From positions 1 through 23,241 of the IMG/VR virus record IMGVR_UViG_3300018019_000171: a stretch of DNA of 23,241 nt. The stretch is one strand, 5' to 3'. Position 1 is the stretch's first letter, and every line of letters starts with the position of its first letter. Both the position numbers and the translations under genes were made by a program. Origin of the DNA: a virus. Shown piece by piece: positions 21,302 through 23,241 of this stretch. The notes beneath the pieces were generated by a model. That model saw nothing but the letters and a program-made list of their open reading frames with translations, ran no database searches and had not been told where the DNA came from.

Positions 21302-23241
21302 ATGCCAACGGCCCCGGTCCAGTTCGACGAAACGACTGCGGTCCCGCTTGGTGGTGGTGGCGGTGTTCAGTTCGACGAGAGCACCGCTACGCCTCTGTCC
21401 CAGGCCGCTCCGGCACCCGCCCCCGCCGCGCCCACCTGGAGCCAGCGCGCGCGGGCTGGCTGGCAGGGTCTGGAGTCTGGAGGGTTGAAGGGCGCAGCGA
21501 CCGGGCTGGAGACTGGCAACGCGCTACCTGCGCCGCAAGCAGCCGCCCAGGCCCCGCCGCAAGCACAACCAGCGCCACAACCCCAGCAACTCCCCAATGG
21601 CACCATGCAGGCCGCTCCTCCGCTCACATGGAGCCAGCGTGCGCGCGATGCCGTGGCGAATAGCGTCATTGGCCGCACACTGGAAAGCAGCGCTCCCGCT
21701 GTTGCCTCAAAGCTCGGCCTTGATCCCTCGCTCAGATCCGGCACGGAAGAGTATCGTCAGGCCACGACTTCACTTCCCGCCGAATCCGGCGTACTCCCGC
21801 AATGGGCGCAGACGCCGCTACTGCCCAAAGTCGAGCAGGGGTACCAAGCGGTATCGCACGCGCTGGACCCACGCTACATGACAGCCGCAGGGCGCGCCGT
21901 CCAGGCGCAGCAAGAAGCGCAGCAGGCACAGCAACTCGCGGCCTCCGATGCGGCAAGTCCAATTCAGGCCGGAGTCGCTAAGGGTATTCAGTCATTTGGC
22001 GAAGGAATGAGCACGCCCGCCAATCTGGCGCTACTCGCCGCTGCTCCTGAATTGAAGCCGTTGGCTGCGATATTCTCCGTCCAAGCGGCTAAAGGCGCTT
22101 ACGATAATGCAGAGCAGGCTTATCAGGCATTCCGCCGAGGGAAGAACGCTGAAGCCGCGCAATTCGCCACTGGAGCCGGGCTGAATGCCGTCATTGCAGG
22201 TCTAGCCGGATACGGCGCTCTGCGCGGTGCGTTCCCGGTGGACACCGGCCGCCCGGCAGTCAGCGAACCGCTGGCCGAGGGCGGCTTTACACAGCGCGCC
22301 CTCCCCGCGCCGCCGAGCACGGACCTCGCCACGACAGGTGGCCGCCCCGCCGCCACGGTTGAGTTCGCAAACGATACCCCTTCATTCCCCATCACGACCG
22401 AGCAGCGCGCTCTACCCGCCACCACCGGTGGGCCTGCGCCCAACCTGAATGCGCCGCCGCCGGTCAACCCCGAGACCGCCCGCACTCGCATCGCCCCCGC
22501 CCAGTTCGCGCCGCGCCCGGAGATCCCTGCCGACCGAGGCGTGATCGTGGACGCTCAGGGCAATGCGCTCGTGAACCGCCCCGGACTTCCCCCACCAGGG
22601 GAAACGGCTACACGCAAGACGCCGATCATCCCCAAGGTGGTAGCGCCGCCCGCGCCCGTCCAAACCGCGCCCGCTCCGCAACTGGCATCCTCCGCCGTGA
22701 TGGTGCCGCCACAGGCCAAGGCCGCCCCCGGCACCCCTTCCGGCTTGCAGGAAATCCTTAAACAAGCTGGGGATCAGCACGGACTGGACCCCGACCTGCT
22801 CGCCAGCGTAGTGCAGGCCGAGAGCAGCGGCAACGCGCGCGCAGTCAGTCCCAAGGGAGCCAGTGGGCTGATGCAATTGATGCCGGCTACAGCCAGGGGG
22901 CTCGGAGTGAAAGACGTATTCGACCCCGAACAGAATGTACGCGGCGGAGCTGCCTACCTGTCCAAGCTAGTCTCTCGCTACAATGGCGACCTGAGCCTGG
23001 CTCTGGCCGCCTATAACGCCGGACCCGGCACCGTAGACAAGTACCATGGAATCCCGCCATTTCACGAGACACAGGCCTATGTGGCTCGCGTCATGGATGA
23101 TTTCAACCGCCGTGTGCAGGCTCGTGGTGGGAAAGCTCCGGCTACCAGTGCGCCATCAGGTCCGACAGTTCCCAAGATCGCAGAGCAGCGCCCGGTATTC
23201 CAAGCCAGCGCCAACCCAATTGAGGTGCGCGACTCCGCCCA
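21302..23241 (+). CDS. lytic transglycosylase-domain internal virion protein, truncated by window end
   Basis: The frame opens at ATG 21302, directly after the preceding TAA, and stays open to the window end (646 codons plus two bases), so the C-terminus is missing. The first 480 residues are mostly Pro/Ala-rich and disordered, with duplicated short motifs (VQFDETTAVPL/VQFDESTATPL; TWSQRAR twice). A helical patch (about 215-300) contains hydrophobic stretches (PANLALLAAAPELKPLAAIF). Residues about 483-600 form an SLT lytic transglycosylase domain: catalytic Glu507 in AESSGNARAVSPKGASGLMQ, the GLMQLMP motif (522-528) and AYNAG (570-574). Such enzymes locally open peptidoglycan during DNA entry, as the T7 gp16 N-terminal domain does. 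The SLT call is firm; the ejection role is inferred from the module. Confidence 0.85.
   Translation, partial: MPTAPVQFDETTAVPLGGGGGVQFDESTATPLSQAAPAPAPAAPTWSQRARAGWQGLESGGLKGAATGLETGNALPAPQAAAQAPPQAQPAPQPQQLPNGTMQAAPPLTWSQRARDAVANSVIGRTLESSAPAVASKLGLDPSLRSGTEEYRQATTSLPAESGVLPQWAQTPLLPKVEQGYQAVSHALDPRYMTAAGRAVQAQQEAQQAQQLAASDAASPIQAGVAKGIQSFGEGMSTPANLALLAAAPELKPLAAIFSVQAAKGAYDNAEQAYQAFRRGKNAEAAQFATGAGLNAVIAGLAGYGALRGAFPVDTGRPAVSEPLAEGGFTQRALPAPPSTDLATTGGRPAATVEFANDTPSFPITTEQRALPATTGGPAPNLNAPPPVNPETARTRIAPAQFAPRPEIPADRGVIVDAQGNALVNRPGLPPPGETATRKTPIIPKVVAPPAPVQTAPAPQLASSAVMVPPQAKAAPGTPSGLQEILKQAGDQHGLDPDLLASVVQAESSGNARAVSPKGASGLMQLMPATARGLGVKDVFDPEQNVRGGAAYLSKLVSRYNGDLSLALAAYNAGPGTVDKYHGIPPFHETQAYVARVMDDFNRRVQARGGKAPATSAPSGPTVPKIAEQRPVFQASANPIEVRDSA

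Noticed and set aside
1-23241. tRNA genes, integrase/attachment sites, reverse transcriptase (DGR) or CRISPR array
   Set aside because: Looked for by eye; no tRNA-like cloverleaf with CCA-proximal T-arm, recombinase, RT motif or regularly spaced repeat was seen. Absence by eye is not proof, and a tRNA scan would settle the first point.

Overview
The window is part of the genome of a tailed phage or prophage with short-tailed (podovirus-like) architecture. It has a long portal, a scaffold, a major capsid protein, an adaptor-like protein, a very large tail-hub/nozzle-like protein, and then a block of low-complexity proteins ending in a protein with a lytic transglycosylase domain, which is typical of internal virion (DNA-ejection) proteins. 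No tape-measure, sheath or tail-tube genes are visible, which fits a short tail. All supported genes are on the + strand, mostly abutting or overlapping by a few bases. The DNA is GC-rich. Two small proteins (789-1412 and 1412-1666) resemble, from memory, families common in Acidobacteriota genomes, so a soil acidobacterial host is a reasonable but unproven guess.

Layout. (1) 1-2418: the tail of an upstream gene, then small genes: a possibly secreted protein, a 60-aa peptide, a lipoprotein/membrane protein (holin candidate), an 84-aa unknown, an 83-aa alpha-hairpin protein that looks like the Acb2/Tad1 nucleotide-sponge family (anti-CBASS/anti-Thoeris), and a GH108-type endolysin. A clear Rho-independent terminator follows at 2471-2497. 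(2) 2521-10017: head module of a DUF6582-like protein, two small proteins, the portal (with an embedded zinc ribbon), a coiled-coil protein, the scaffold candidate and the major capsid protein. (3) 10236-17159: connector and tail module of two unknowns (one with a zinc ribbon), an adaptor-like protein, a small beta protein, a 1026-aa nozzle/hub-like protein and a fibre-like protein with an FN3-like domain. (4) 17156-23241: internal-virion module of a Cys/His-containing protein, two GNAT-like proteins flanking a protein with a CFI-box-like C-terminal domain, an Ala/Gly-rich protein, a 561-aa Pro/Ala-rich protein and a truncated large protein with an SLT lytic transglycosylase domain.

The most interesting points are the candidate Acb2/Tad1-like sponge next to the endolysin, and the fact that the capsid gene is bracketed on both sides by unusually long structured non-coding segments (8433-8709 and 10018-10235) in an otherwise tightly packed operon. 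Further points are the repeated 29-bp leader/ribosome-binding block in the small-gene region, the zinc-ribbon inserts in head/tail proteins, and the GNAT/CFI-box/GNAT trio in the ejection module. Terminase and replication genes are not in the window. All assignments come from reading motifs by eye; no database search was run.
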